From Thalassarchaeum sp002495735 (GTDB lineage: Archaea > Thermoplasmatota > Poseidoniia > Poseidoniales > Thalassarchaeaceae), in contig CALDRG010000057.1 in assembly GCA_937911265.1 (NCBI GenBank), positions 23,003 to 87,002 on the forward strand: DNA of 64,000 nucleotides, written 5' to 3'. Shown in pieces: positions 1 through 9,150 of the stretch (its first letter is position 1; each line of letters starts with the position of its first letter). A model generated the notes under the pieces. It was given only the letters and a program-made list of their open reading frames with translations. It was not told the origin of the DNA and ran no database searches. A program made the position numbers and the translations under genes.

Positions 1-64
1 GCAGGTAGGCGCGACCGTCGTCCTCCCTTAGCGCGACCCACTCGCTGCCTCCGTCCTCGTTCAC
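1..64 (-). CDS. possible 5' end of a gene running out of the window
   Basis: A minus-strand frame opens at a GTG (62-64) and stays open to the window edge for 21 codons, with an acidic, plausible composition starting MNEDGGSEWVALRED. A second frame across the same bases is also open but very arginine-rich. The piece is too short to identify. If real it would be divergent from the surface-protein gene at 142. The stretch from 65 to 141 is otherwise non-coding and holds one hairpin. Confidence 0.2.
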   Translation of the reverse strand, partial: MNEDGGSEWVALREDDGRAYL

Positions 65-98
65 GCTTCGGGCCCGTCCTCCGCCTACTCAAGTTCTC

Positions 99-116
99 CG
101 GCTCTCTAAAGAGCCG
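99..116. promoter_or_regulatory. perfect 7-bp hairpin with CTAA loop upstream of a surface-protein gene
   Basis: CGGCTCT (99-105) and AGAGCCG (110-116) are exact reverse complements around a four-base CTAA loop. The structure ends 25 bases before the ATG at 142. No T-run follows it. The role is unknown; it belongs to a group of similar intergenic hairpins in this window. Confidence 0.55.
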
Positions 117-141
117 TCCCAGCAACTATCCTGAGTACAGC

Positions 142-3100
142 ATGGTTATACGGCGCCACGTTAGGGATATTTTAATGACTATAGTGCGAATGCTGTCAAT
201 CGTTCAACCGCTGACTCTGGCAACCCTGGTGGTCATGATGTCCTTCATTGGCTTCATGACGATGGACGAGAAGGTCGAGAAGGTCGAAGAAAGAGAGCAA
301 TTGATGCAGGAGGAAGCGCCGCTTTACGCTACCAGTCCAGGTCACCCTGTGTTCGGCGAGTACGTCGGCGCACACTGGTGCCCTCCTTGCATGGACAGCG
401 CATCACCCTCGCTTTACAATCTGAAGACGTCAAATCCAGAGGATTTCACATTCGTCTCAATCTTTGAGTCCGAATCAGATGGTTGGCCCTCGGACAGCCC
501 AATAAATCGACAGGACCACGTCATGGCAGCCTCAAGTGGTTACCCTACATTCTCTTTCGCCGATGAGCAGAGTGGGACTTGCTTCAAGGTTGGCGCAGCC
601 GGAACAAACTACTACGACGCAGACTACACGAACGGTGGCTGCATGAGTTCGGATGTCTCCGACTACGCTGTCGAGCTCTCAATCGCTCTCGATTCAGTGA
701 CCAACGATGTCACCATCACCGTAGAGTCGACATACCTCGGTTCATCGTCATCCGTGACTGTCTACCTCTACGCAGCAGTGACTGAGAAAATTGGCGCTGA
801 TGCCTACGACAATGGTGTACGACCTCACCACAACTGGAGAGAGTGGCTGCTGAACAGCAACGGGGACGGCTTCGAGGAGATGACTCTGACTCCGAACAAC
901 GTCGCTGAGAGGACTTGGACTGTTCCACTCAACACCGTTAGGGCCACTTCGGGTAACACCCAGTACGAGAACTTCTGGCCGGTAGTCGCTCTGATGGATG
1001 GCCCACACACATCCTACAACGACTTCCTAACTGCAGCGGACCTAGACATGGCACCGCTCATCGATATCGGCATCTCTGATTTCGATGTCGTCAACCAGAA
1101 TGGCAACCTCGGATTCGTGCCTGGAGACACACTCGACCTAACCATCGAGGTCACCAACTTCGGTGTCGATCCCTACAATGATGGCGGCGAGATATCGATT
1201 TACGAGCTCGTCGGCCTAGACGAGGTCTACGCCGGAGGTTCGTCAATCACCAATCTCGCTTCGGGAGGGACCCAGGTCCTCACGATCCAGTTCGACACCT
1301 CTGACATAGAGCCCTACGCATCCGGCTCCACGACCTTCAGGGCGAAACTCTCGGGACTGACAGGTGACCGTGTCTCCTCCAATGACTACACGGACGATAA
1401 TGCCCTGCATGACATGGCCCCGGTCGCCAACCAACCAACCGCCATCGCTTCCACCTCCATAGAGAGGGGCAGTACAATTCAGTTCGAGTCCACGGCTCTG
1501 TCTAACGACATGGTCGACGACATGTCATCAATGACGCCGACTCTGCATTACGCTGAGTCAGGAACTGACATGTGGGACAATTCATGGATAGCTTCCTCCG
1601 ACTTGGTCGGCAGCGGAGGAAACGCTCGCTATGTGTTTACCATCGACGCACCTCTCAATGCTGAGGTGGGAGATTACGATCTCAGGGTCCGCTGGGTGGA
1701 TGCTGGTGGCCAGTACGGCGACTGGTTGATATCCGAGGAGGCCTTTGAATTGCGTAACGCCCTGCCTGTGGTGCTGAATAGCGATTACCCGCAGTACGCA
1801 GGAATGCCGACTGTCAAGGTTGAGACTCAGGAAAGAGTCTCCATAATGGGTCTGGTGTACGATGCCGAGACCCCGCTTTCAATGCTGCAGATTGACAGCA
1901 ACTCGCCCGAGTTCATCGAGTGGGACTCGTCCTCGCTTGAGATTGTTGTCGAGTTCAGCGCGGTCATCAGGGACAGCCAAGGCAATCCTATTCCTCAGGG
2001 TATATTCGTCACTATCAATGACGGTGATGACAGCAACTCAGGCATGATGATGTTCAACGTGGTGGAGAATGGCGCCCCAAGGTGGGCACCGGTCCCTTCG
2101 CAATCGTTCAATGAGGGTGGCTCGGCCAGCTTCGGTCTGTCTGAGTACCTTTCAGACACTGATGACAACGGCTATCTGGTGCCGGTTTCTGGTCTGACCC
2201 TAGAGTTGCTGGGGATATCTAACGGAGCCCTAGTAGATGCAAGTATCTCGGGACATACCCTCTCCGTCAGTGCCATAGATGACGACTCCATTGGCGTCGT
2301 AGACCTCACATTGAGGGCCAGCGACGGAGTCAAATTCTCGGACACCGTCATCACGTTCCACGTACTGAATGTCAACGACGCCCCGCGGATGGAAATGGCT
2401 GGAATTGACGAATTCACCGTCGAGATTGGAGACAGGATAACCCTAGAACTCCTTGACCTAATGACGGATATCGATGACCCCGACGAGGAAATCTGGGCGT
2501 CTGCGATGACCTTCGTTGCGGGTGCCGCCCAGTTCAACCCGATTACCGGCATCCTGACCATGGCTTGGGAAGAGGCTGGGACTGAGATTGTGACCATCAC
2601 TCTAGAGGATAGGCACGGCGACGCCAGTGCCTACCTGATTACGGTCACTGTTGTTGACGATATGCCACTCTACTGGGATACGGACCTAGTTGCGACTTTC
2701 AGCACCATCGAGTATGGTTCAAATCCCTCTGTTATCATCGACAATGTTGGTCAGCACGAGCTCAGTAACATCAGGATTACTTGGACGGTATGCAATAGTA
2801 TAACTGGAATCTGTCACTCCTCGGGAGTTTCGCACAACTACGGGCCATTCATCGTCTATCCAGTGAGTGGCGAAGGACTTGGGGTAGGGGACTACGTCAC
2901 CCTCTCTGCTGAGGGCGAAGACGAGAACGGATTCGATCGAGTCACAGAGGAGCAGTTCCGAGTATATGCGACTGAGGTCGAGGAGGTCATCGAAGAACCC
3001 GTTGAGGAAGAGGCCAATACCAAGACTGGCGGCATAAGTTCGATGATGTCAGCAGGCCTCATAACTCTAGGACTAATGCTGTCAATCGCTCTTGTACTGG

Positions 3101-3330
3101 CGCTGGCCATCGTCCTGCGCCGACAAAGACTCGACTCGGAGTCGGCTATCGATTTCGCTTCTGAGATTGAGGCGTATGAAGGAAACGACTCCTACTCTAC
3201 CGATTTGACCGGAGAAACCCCTCCTCCTCCTCCGATGACCCCCCCGCTGCCACCTGAGGGCCTACCGCCGGGTTGGACCATGGAACAGTGGCACTACTAT
3301 GGTGCAGAGTACCTCCACCGACGTGAATAA
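142..3330 (+). CDS. large membrane-anchored surface protein with thioredoxin-like, CARDB and Ig/cadherin-like domains
   Basis: 1062 residues. A hydrophobic N-terminal segment (about 14-42) acts as signal or anchor; the ATG at 175 is an alternative start. A thioredoxin-type CPPC motif sits at C80-C83 after GAHW, suggesting an exported disulfide-active domain. From about 304 to 410 the protein resembles a CARDB adhesion module, and two cadherin/Ig-like modules follow near 648-745 and 752-845. A second membrane helix lies at about 970-992. The cytoplasmic tail is proline-rich and ends in a short aromatic PPGWTMEQWHYYG element. The N-out, C-in topology suggests an envelope protein whose thioredoxin domain is outside the cell. 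The substrate is unknown. The domain names are by eye; the CPPC motif and the two hydrophobic segments are direct observations. Confidence 0.75.
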   Translation: MVIRRHVRDILMTIVRMLSIVQPLTLATLVVMMSFIGFMTMDEKVEKVEEREQLMQEEAPLYATSPGHPVFGEYVGAHWCPPCMDSASPSLYNLKTSNPEDFTFVSIFESESDGWPSDSPINRQDHVMAASSGYPTFSFADEQSGTCFKVGAAGTNYYDADYTNGGCMSSDVSDYAVELSIALDSVTNDVTITVESTYLGSSSSVTVYLYAAVTEKIGADAYDNGVRPHHNWREWLLNSNGDGFEEMTLTPNNVAERTWTVPLNTVRATSGNTQYENFWPVVALMDGPHTSYNDFLTAADLDMAPLIDIGISDFDVVNQNGNLGFVPGDTLDLTIEVTNFGVDPYNDGGEISIYELVGLDEVYAGGSSITNLASGGTQVLTIQFDTSDIEPYASGSTTFRAKLSGLTGDRVSSNDYTDDNALHDMAPVANQPTAIASTSIERGSTIQFESTALSNDMVDDMSSMTPTLHYAESGTDMWDNSWIASSDLVGSGGNARYVFTIDAPLNAEVGDYDLRVRWVDAGGQYGDWLISEEAFELRNALPVVLNSDYPQYAGMPTVKVETQERVSIMGLVYDAETPLSMLQIDSNSPEFIEWDSSSLEIVVEFSAVIRDSQGNPIPQGIFVTINDGDDSNSGMMMFNVVENGAPRWAPVPSQSFNEGGSASFGLSEYLSDTDDNGYLVPVSGLTLELLGISNGALVDASISGHTLSVSAIDDDSIGVVDLTLRASDGVKFSDTVITFHVLNVNDAPRMEMAGIDEFTVEIGDRITLELLDLMTDIDDPDEEIWASAMTFVAGAAQFNPITGILTMAWEEAGTEIVTITLEDRHGDASAYLITVTVVDDMPLYWDTDLVATFSTIEYGSNPSVIIDNVGQHELSNIRITWTVCNSITGICHSSGVSHNYGPFIVYPVSGEGLGVGDYVTLSAEGEDENGFDRVTEEQFRVYATEVEEVIEEPVEEEANTKTGGISSMMSAGLITLGLMLSIALVLALAIVLRRQRLDSESAIDFASEIEAYEGNDSYSTDLTGETPPPPPMTPPLPPEGLPPGWTMEQWHYYGAEYLHRRE

Positions 3331-3359
3331 TCCCCTCATTGGGGTTTGATACCTGTAAC

Positions 3360-3377
3360 GCACCTTCAAGAAGGTGC
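3360..3377. promoter_or_regulatory. perfect 8-bp hairpin upstream of lonB
   Basis: GCACCTTC, a two-base AA loop, then GAAGGTGC. It lies 30 bases after the stop of the preceding gene and 30 bases before the lonB ATG. A weaker CCCC/GGGG stem precedes it at about 3331-3347, with a short T-run after it that could aid termination. A two-base loop is sterically tight, so in RNA the closing pair is probably open. Confidence 0.5.
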
Positions 3378-3407
3378 CAGCATCAGGAATGACCCCGGGG
3401 GAGTACT

Positions 3408-5462
3408 ATGCCGAGAGAGTCTGAGCACACGCAGGACGCAACTGAGGCCGAAGAGGACGCTCTGGAATCATGGGAGGATGGACCTGCTTTCGGCGTCTCC
3501 GAGGACAAGGATCCGGTATGCGAGGACTCTGTGGCGGATTGGATTAAGGGGATCGATATCACCTCGACGGTCGATGTGCCGATTCCGGAGAAGCTGGTAG
3601 ATCAGGTGATTGGCCAGGAGGCTGCTTCGATAGTGGTCAGGAAGGCCGCCCAGCAGAGGCGACACGTAATCATGGTAGGAGAGCCTGGAACTGGTAAGTC
3701 GATGCTTGCCCGCTCTATGACCGAGTTTCTGCCTAGAGAGCAACTCGAAGACATCCTTGTATTCCGCAACCACGATGACGAGAATGAACCCAAGGTGAGG
3801 ACCGTTCCCGCTGGACGAGGCTCGCGCATCATCTCAGAGAGGAAGGCGCAGATTAGACTTCAGCGAGAAAGGACCAACCGCACCCTGTTGTTCGTGGCTC
3901 TGGTAGTCGGCGCCGCCCTACTGCTTGCAACCATTTCTAGCGGCGAGATACTGACATTCATCTTCGGTTCCTTTATCCTTGTCTTCGGATACTTCTTCCT
4001 CAGAACCCGTCTGACAGCAGGTGACGATGCTAACATTCCGAAACTGCTGATTAAGCACGAGCGCGAAGATGATCCCCCGTTCATTGATGCCACCGGGACT
4101 CTAGCCGGAGCTCTTCTGGGCGATGTTCGCCACGACCCATTCCAGTCTGGTGCCGACCTCGCCACCCCTGCTCACGAGAGGGTTGAGCCGGGGGCCGTGC
4201 ATAGATCCAACAAGGGTGTTCTGTACATCGACGAGATTCGTATGCTTAGAATGGAGGAGCAGCAGGCACTACTGGTCGCCATGCAGGAGAAGGAACTCTC
4301 CATCAGCGGTCGATCCGAGCGCTCCTCGGGAGCCCTTACCAAGTCAGAACCTGTCCCAACCGATTTCATACTCATCGCCGCAGGAAACCTCGACAGTGTA
4401 CAGAACATGCACCCTGCTCTGCGCAGTCGTATCCGAGGATATGGCTACGAGGTCTACGTCAACACCGATATGCGTGACACTGAGCGCAACCGTCGTCGTC
4501 TAATCCGATTCATTGCTCAGGAGGTCCGCAACGAGCTCAAGAAAGGATCTGGCAGGCCGATACCTCACTTCGATCGTGGCTCAATATCCCTTATTCTGAA
4601 GGAGGCGCAGAGACGCAGCGGTCGCCGTGGAAAATTGTCACTGCGTCTGAGGGAGCTCGGCGGACTTGTTCGCATCGCTGGCGACCTAGCTGCTGAAGAT
4701 GGTGCGGAACTGACCTGCGCCGAACACGTCACTAGAGCGAGGATGATTGCCAAGCCTCTAGAGCAGCAGGTGGCTGATCGCCACTTAGAACGCCAGGCCG
4801 AGTATGCCATGCTGGTCAACCGCGGCAACCGAGTGGGACGAGTCAACGGCCTCGCTGTTCTAGGGGCCGATAGTGGCCTCTCTGACTACTCCGGAGTCGT
4901 GCTGCCTGTCGAGGCCATGGTTACACCGGCTCAAGGGATGTCAGGACGAGTCATCGCTACTGGTGGTCTCTCAGACCTCGCTAACGAGAGCGTGACTAAC
5001 ATCAGCGCAGTCGTGAAGAAGCTCACTGGCAAGGACATCAAGGACTTCGATCTCCACGTTCAGTTCCCTGGAACTCACAATGTCGACGGCGATAGTGCAT
5101 CGATTACTATGGCCACTGCCATAATCAGTGCCTTCGAGGGCGTGCCAATCGAGCAGAACCTAGCTATGACGGGTTCGCTTTCTGTTAGAGGGGAGATTCT
5201 GCCTGTGGGCGGAGTCACCGCGAAGATTGAGGCTGCCGCCAAATCCGGCATTCAGAAAGTGATCATTCCCCGCTCCAACCTGCAGGACGTTCTGATGGAT
5301 GAGAAGTGGGAGAAGATGGTCGAGGTACTGCCTGTGGACTCTCTGGACGAGGTTCTTGAGCACGCGCTTGTCGGGGCCGAGGAGAAGGTCAGCTTGGTAG
5401 ATCGTCTCTCCAAGGTCATAGACACCATCTCGAAGGGCACCGACACTCAACCATCGGCTTGA
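3408..5462 (+). CDS. lonB: archaeal membrane-bound ATP-dependent Lon protease
   Basis: 684 residues, the usual LonB size. The AAA+ domain carries a Walker A motif GEPGTGKS at 91-98. Two membrane helices (about 159-176 and 183-202) interrupt the AAA+ module, as is typical of archaeal LonB, which degrades misfolded and regulatory proteins at the inner face of the membrane. A Walker B/sensor region reads VLYIDEIRML. The C-terminal protease domain has the LonB-type site GDSAS with Ser563 and the partner Lys606 in VTAKIEAA, 43 residues later, the spacing known for Lon Ser-Lys dyads. The ATG follows a GGGGGAG purine run that could serve as a ribosome-binding site. The first 60 residues are acidic and not conserved. 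Nothing looks broken. Confidence 0.97.
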   Translation: MPRESEHTQDATEAEEDALESWEDGPAFGVSEDKDPVCEDSVADWIKGIDITSTVDVPIPEKLVDQVIGQEAASIVVRKAAQQRRHVIMVGEPGTGKSMLARSMTEFLPREQLEDILVFRNHDDENEPKVRTVPAGRGSRIISERKAQIRLQRERTNRTLLFVALVVGAALLLATISSGEILTFIFGSFILVFGYFFLRTRLTAGDDANIPKLLIKHEREDDPPFIDATGTLAGALLGDVRHDPFQSGADLATPAHERVEPGAVHRSNKGVLYIDEIRMLRMEEQQALLVAMQEKELSISGRSERSSGALTKSEPVPTDFILIAAGNLDSVQNMHPALRSRIRGYGYEVYVNTDMRDTERNRRRLIRFIAQEVRNELKKGSGRPIPHFDRGSISLILKEAQRRSGRRGKLSLRLRELGGLVRIAGDLAAEDGAELTCAEHVTRARMIAKPLEQQVADRHLERQAEYAMLVNRGNRVGRVNGLAVLGADSGLSDYSGVVLPVEAMVTPAQGMSGRVIATGGLSDLANESVTNISAVVKKLTGKDIKDFDLHVQFPGTHNVDGDSASITMATAIISAFEGVPIEQNLAMTGSLSVRGEILPVGGVTAKIEAAAKSGIQKVIIPRSNLQDVLMDEKWEKMVEVLPVDSLDEVLEHALVGAEEKVSLVDRLSKVIDTISKGTDTQPSA

Positions 5463-5496
5463 GCACCTGCTCGTCGTAATGTTTCAAGTCCCGTAT

Positions 5497-5517
5497 CATC
5501 CCCGCAAAGCGGGGATG
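5497..5517. promoter_or_regulatory. 9-bp palindromic hairpin containing a start codon
   Basis: CATCCCCGC, loop AAA, GCGGGGATG: a perfect 9-bp stem whose last three bases are the probable ATG of the MFS gene (5515-5517). It starts 34 bases after the lonB stop. In mRNA this would bury the start codon, so it could limit translation, or it may be a processing or termination element for lonB. No poly-T tract follows. Confidence 0.6.
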
Positions 5518-6855
5518 TCCTTGACCGAACAGCAGAGATCCCCTATGGGAATATTGTTCCTCGTTGTCCTGGTCGACATGATCGGCTTCACCATAGTAAT
5601 CCCATTCCTGACCTACTTTGTCCAGGATCTTGCTACCGCGGAAGGTGTCATGGATATTGGCAACCGCGATCTCTGGGTAGGCATCGTCATCGCCACATAC
5701 TCTCTAGCCCAGTTCATCTTCACTCCTGTGTTGGGGTCCCTCAGCGACAGGATGGGGCGCAGACCTATCCTGATGTTCGGACTGTTCTCAAACACTGTCT
5801 TCTTCACCGTTTTCGGCCTCTCTGAAAGTTTGGCCATGGCGCTCGTAGCACGCTTCCTAGCCGGCGCCGGTAACGGCAACATCGCCGTTGCCCGAGCCTA
5901 CATCGGCGACATCAGCGAGCCTGAGATGATAGCGCGCAGGATGGGTATGATAGGAGCTGCCTTCGGACTAGGTTTCATGATAGGTCCGTTCATCGGAGGT
6001 GTCCTTTCTGATCCGGCCAACAGTATCGGGGCGCCGTTCGATGGACAGTTCTGGATAGACCACCCATACCTACTCCCGTGCGTGTTCTCTAGCGCTCTTT
6101 CACTGGCCTCACTGGCTCTCGCTGTTACTCGACTCCCTGAAACTCTGCCACCTGAGTCTCGAAGTCCCTCAGATGGCTCTCTGTTCAGCGGAATGGGTGG
6201 GATGATGACTAACATCGTCAAGGTCATGAAGTTCCCAACAGTATCTACATTGGTTTCGATCAACTTCCTATTCATGATGGGGTTTAGCATGATGCACGGG
6301 ACATTCATCCTGTACACATCGATGACTCCCAATGATGGCGGTCTTGGATGGAGCGAACTTGACAACGGCTGGATATTCGCCTTCATTGGACTACTGGGTG
6401 TTATCATCCAAGGAGGACTCATCGGTCCGCTGACTGACAGGTTCAGCATGCCCCGTTTGATGATTGTAGGGACACTCCTGTGCGGTGCCGGTATAGCCAG
6501 TATTCCGTATGTCCAGCATGATGTAAGTTGGCTGATTTTCGCATCATCCGCTGGTCTAGCGATAGGTAACGGGCTATTCTCGCCGACTCAGTCCTCGGTG
6601 CTGACCTTCGAGGCCAAATCACGGGGTTACGAACTCGGTATGGTCATGGGAGCGCAGGAAGGCTTTGGTGCCTTAGCGCGCATCATCGGCCCGCTGTTTG
6701 CCGCCTACTTGTGGTCTCTTACGGTTCAGGGAACAGGCCTATGGACCTATCACACCTGCTTCAGAGTAGCAGGAATCATATTCGTCCTAGCCATACTGCT
6801 ACAACTCCGATTGAAATTGAATGGCGAGTCTGTGAATGAGTCTAGAATGTTGTAG
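5515..6855 (+). CDS. MFS transporter, TetA/multidrug-exporter-like
   Basis: 446 residues from ATG 5515; an in-frame ATG at 5479 would add 12 unconserved residues and is less likely. About twelve hydrophobic segments are seen. The loop between helices 2 and 3 carries the MFS motif A as GSLSDRMGRRPILM. The opening (MGILFLVVLVDMIGFTIVIPFL) resembles drug/H+ antiporters of the TetA/DHA1 type, so export of a small molecule driven by protons is likely; the substrate cannot be told. The start codon lies inside a strong hairpin. It sits between lonB and an asparaginase-family gene, all on the same strand, with only 7 bases to the next start. Confidence 0.85.
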   Translation: MSLTEQQRSPMGILFLVVLVDMIGFTIVIPFLTYFVQDLATAEGVMDIGNRDLWVGIVIATYSLAQFIFTPVLGSLSDRMGRRPILMFGLFSNTVFFTVFGLSESLAMALVARFLAGAGNGNIAVARAYIGDISEPEMIARRMGMIGAAFGLGFMIGPFIGGVLSDPANSIGAPFDGQFWIDHPYLLPCVFSSALSLASLALAVTRLPETLPPESRSPSDGSLFSGMGGMMTNIVKVMKFPTVSTLVSINFLFMMGFSMMHGTFILYTSMTPNDGGLGWSELDNGWIFAFIGLLGVIIQGGLIGPLTDRFSMPRLMIVGTLLCGAGIASIPYVQHDVSWLIFASSAGLAIGNGLFSPTQSSVLTFEAKSRGYELGMVMGAQEGFGALARIIGPLFAAYLWSLTVQGTGLWTYHTCFRVAGIIFVLAILLQLRLKLNGESVNESRML

Positions 6856-6862
6856 TGATAGT

Positions 6863-7657
6863 ATGGCAGTTCCAGCAGCAATTGCTCACGGCGGTGCGGG
6901 CCCGGGACCTCCTAGGCAGGAAAATGTGGAGACCGCAATTGCTCGGGCGGCAAATATTCTTGAGGCCGGTGGCTCCGCTGTTGAGGCAGCAGTAGAGGCA
7001 TGTGTAATACTGGAGGACGACCCTGTGTTCAACGCCGGTACCGGGGCTGTATACAGGACCGACGGTTCAGTTTTGCTGGACGCCTCATTGCATACCTCGG
7101 ACGGTCGCATGGGATTCGTGATAGCTATGCGAGACACGCCCAACCCGATACGAGTCGCAGCCGATTTGCTGGATGAGGAAATTAACGGACTAGCAGGCGA
7201 CGGTGCAAGGGTCTGGGCAGATTCCAAAGGTCATCTCAAGGCAGCCGTCGAAGGTAGACCCCCTCGTGTGGGGGCTGGAGATACTGTGGGCGTTATCGCT
7301 AGGGACTCTACTGGGACTCTGGCTTGTGCTACCAGCACGGGCGGGACCAGCTACCGTCCAGCAGGCCGGGTGGGAGATGTCTCACTTCCGGGCTCCGGAT
7401 TCTGGGCCGGCCACGGCCTCGCAGTTGCCGCAACCGGGGTCGGTGAGGCTATTACCAGATCGCTGCTGAGTTACAGAGTCCATGACAAGATACTCTCGAC
7501 TGAGTCGACTATAGAATCGGCGATGCAGTGGGGTATCAATGAACTCATCGACGACGACGTATCCGTTGGCCTAATCTCCATTGCCTCGGAGGGCGAAGGG
7601 GTGGGTCATTCGAACACCGAAATGCCATGGGCAGCATGGATGGGTGAGTCGCCCTAG
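6863..7657 (+). CDS. isoaspartyl peptidase / L-asparaginase, Ntn-hydrolase family
   Basis: 264 residues from ATG 6863, shorter than the usual 300 or so. N-terminal AIAHGGAGPG and the substrate-loop region DDPVFNAGTGAVYRTDGS are typical of the plant-type asparaginase family, which matures by self-cleavage before a catalytic threonine. That residue is Thr141 in GDTVGVIA, followed by the expected STGGTSYRPAGRVGD. It probably clears isoaspartyl dipeptides or asparagine in the cytoplasm, which fits a peptide-eating organism. It starts 7 bases after the MFS stop, so co-transcription is likely. Function as asparaginase or as isoaspartyl peptidase cannot be separated from sequence. Confidence 0.92.
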   Translation: MAVPAAIAHGGAGPGPPRQENVETAIARAANILEAGGSAVEAAVEACVILEDDPVFNAGTGAVYRTDGSVLLDASLHTSDGRMGFVIAMRDTPNPIRVAADLLDEEINGLAGDGARVWADSKGHLKAAVEGRPPRVGAGDTVGVIARDSTGTLACATSTGGTSYRPAGRVGDVSLPGSGFWAGHGLAVAATGVGEAITRSLLSYRVHDKILSTESTIESAMQWGINELIDDDVSVGLISIASEGEGVGHSNTEMPWAAWMGESP

Positions 7658-7716
7658 GGAAGTTCCGGGGATGCGCTTAAGGGGCTCCCTCGGGTGGCCG
7701 CGTCAGAGGGATATGC

Positions 7717-7992
7717 GTGACCGACATCGAAGAAAGGATACAGCAGATTGCGCAGGTCCTCGGACAGCTCGATGACACACAGGTGCCCCGCAACATCAGG
7801 GCATCTGCGAAGGACGCGGTCGAGAAGTGGCTGCTCAACAAAGACAAGGAGATGGACCTCAGGCTGGGCATGACCGCATCGATCCTAGATGACATCTTCA
7901 ACGATGCTAACCTGCCAATTCACTTCGGCCCCCTGTGCCTACAGATTCAGACAGTTTTGGAGACTCTTCTGAACGAAGTTAGACACTCCTGA
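7717..7992 (+). CDS. UPF0147 family protein
   Basis: 91 residues. The GTG at 7717 gives MTDIEERIQQIAQVL; the nearby ATG at 7713 is out of frame. The core VPRNIRASAKDAVE followed by ILDDIFNDANLPIH matches the archaeal UPF0147 family of small, all-helical, uncharacterised proteins. No catalytic motif or membrane segment is present. The archaeal restriction of the family supports the domain assignment of the window. Confidence 0.9.
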   Translation: MTDIEERIQQIAQVLGQLDDTQVPRNIRASAKDAVEKWLLNKDKEMDLRLGMTASILDDIFNDANLPIHFGPLCLQIQTVLETLLNEVRHS

Positions 7993-8034
7993 GCCTTGAA
8001 GTGCGCAACACCTGTCGCTTGTCCCCTGGCTCGT

Positions 8035-9150
8035 ATGAAGAACTGGACAAACCTCTCCTACGCCAATGTGGCGACTACCTCGCCCGCGGCACACAAGGCC
8101 TCCATGGAATGGTCTGATGCTCTTGCGCGCGGTGGTGCGGCAGAATTCGGTGGAGAGGCCGAGAAGAACGGAATGATGCCTCTACGCAGAGCCGCAGCAA
8201 GACTGCTTTCCAGCGAGGTCGCAGATGTTTGTGTGGGCTCAAGCGCGACCGAACTGCTATGCTCTCTGGCATGGGCGGTTTCCCCTCCAAGAGGTAGCAA
8301 CATCGTATCCACCAGAGCTGCGTTCCCCTCCACGGTTTACCCTTGGAGCAGAGTGGCTGAGGCAAACGGTGCGGAAATAAGACTCGCGGATCATGATGAG
8401 GCACTCTATACCAATCCCGATAGCATCTTGGATTTGATAGACGATACCACCTCAGTGGTCACTTTGTCTCACGTCGAGTACTCCAATGGTCAGCGTTACG
8501 ACCTCAGGAAGTTTGCAGATGCAGCACATTCGGTGGGGGCGTTGTTGGTAGTTGACGCGACCCAGTCGATGGGAATGGTACCAATCAATGCCGTCTTGTC
8601 GGGGGCCGATGCCATAGTGTCCTCTGGGTACAAATGGCTGCGCGGTACCTACGGCGCTGCAGTTGCTTACATTTCACCAGAAATCAGGGGTGACCTGAAT
8701 CCCGGCCTACTGGGATTCCGAAGCCATGTTGACATTTGGGATCTCAGGGCCGACCGCATGGAGCTGCCAAAGGATGCCAGTCGATTCGAGTACACCACAA
8801 TCCACTTCGGTGCAGCGCTCGGGCTTGCCGCTGCAGTGGAGGAGATTAACGAGATAGGGATTGAAGAGGTTTGGAAACACGACCTAACACTTGCCGACTC
8901 GGTCGTCGATGGTGCACTGCTCCTCGGTATCGAGGTGGCCTCGCCGCTCTCGGATTCAGAGCGCAGCGCCATTGTCAGTCTGAGGCTCCCGGAAGGGGTC
9001 AGCAGCGAGGTGATATCTCGCAGGCTTCAGGACGAATACTCCATCTTGGTAACTAGTCGAGCCGGACTGCTCAGAGTATCTCCTCACATTGATAACTCAC
9101 AGGCAGATGTGCAGTCTCTGCTCGATGCGCTCAAGCATCTACTCTCATAG
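8035..9150 (+). CDS. class V aminotransferase (cysteine desulfurase / kynureninase-like fold)
   Basis: 371 residues from ATG 8035; a TTG at 7996 in the same frame is possible but adds unconserved sequence. PLP-enzyme landmarks are VVDATQSMGMVP (the Asp that holds the pyridine nitrogen) and SSGYKWLRGTYG with the Schiff-base lysine at Lys200. The fold is that of the SufS/NifS/isopenicillin epimerase branch of class V enzymes. No Cys lies in the loop where desulfurases carry their catalytic cysteine, so cysteine desulfuration is doubtful, and a dedicated SufS exists at 56087. The true substrate is unknown. It overlaps the convergent LysE gene by six bases. Confidence 0.8.
   Translation: MKNWTNLSYANVATTSPAAHKASMEWSDALARGGAAEFGGEAEKNGMMPLRRAAARLLSSEVADVCVGSSATELLCSLAWAVSPPRGSNIVSTRAAFPSTVYPWSRVAEANGAEIRLADHDEALYTNPDSILDLIDDTTSVVTLSHVEYSNGQRYDLRKFADAAHSVGALLVVDATQSMGMVPINAVLSGADAIVSSGYKWLRGTYGAAVAYISPEIRGDLNPGLLGFRSHVDIWDLRADRMELPKDASRFEYTTIHFGAALGLAAAVEEINEIGIEEVWKHDLTLADSVVDGALLLGIEVASPLSDSERSAIVSLRLPEGVSSEVISRRLQDEYSILVTSRAGLLRVSPHIDNSQADVQSLLDALKHLLS

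Noticed and set aside
3331..3347. Classical intrinsic terminator after the first gene
   Set aside because: A CCCC/GGGG stem with TTT follows, but the stem is short with a mismatch and the T-run is only three bases.
5898..6449. Long minus-strand open frame of 183 codons
   Set aside because: It is antisense to the MFS gene and its composition mirrors membrane helices read backwards; no motif is seen.
8035..9150. Second cysteine desulfurase
   Set aside because: The PLP lysine region fits class V enzymes, but no catalytic cysteine is found in the expected C-terminal loop, so desulfurase function was not called.
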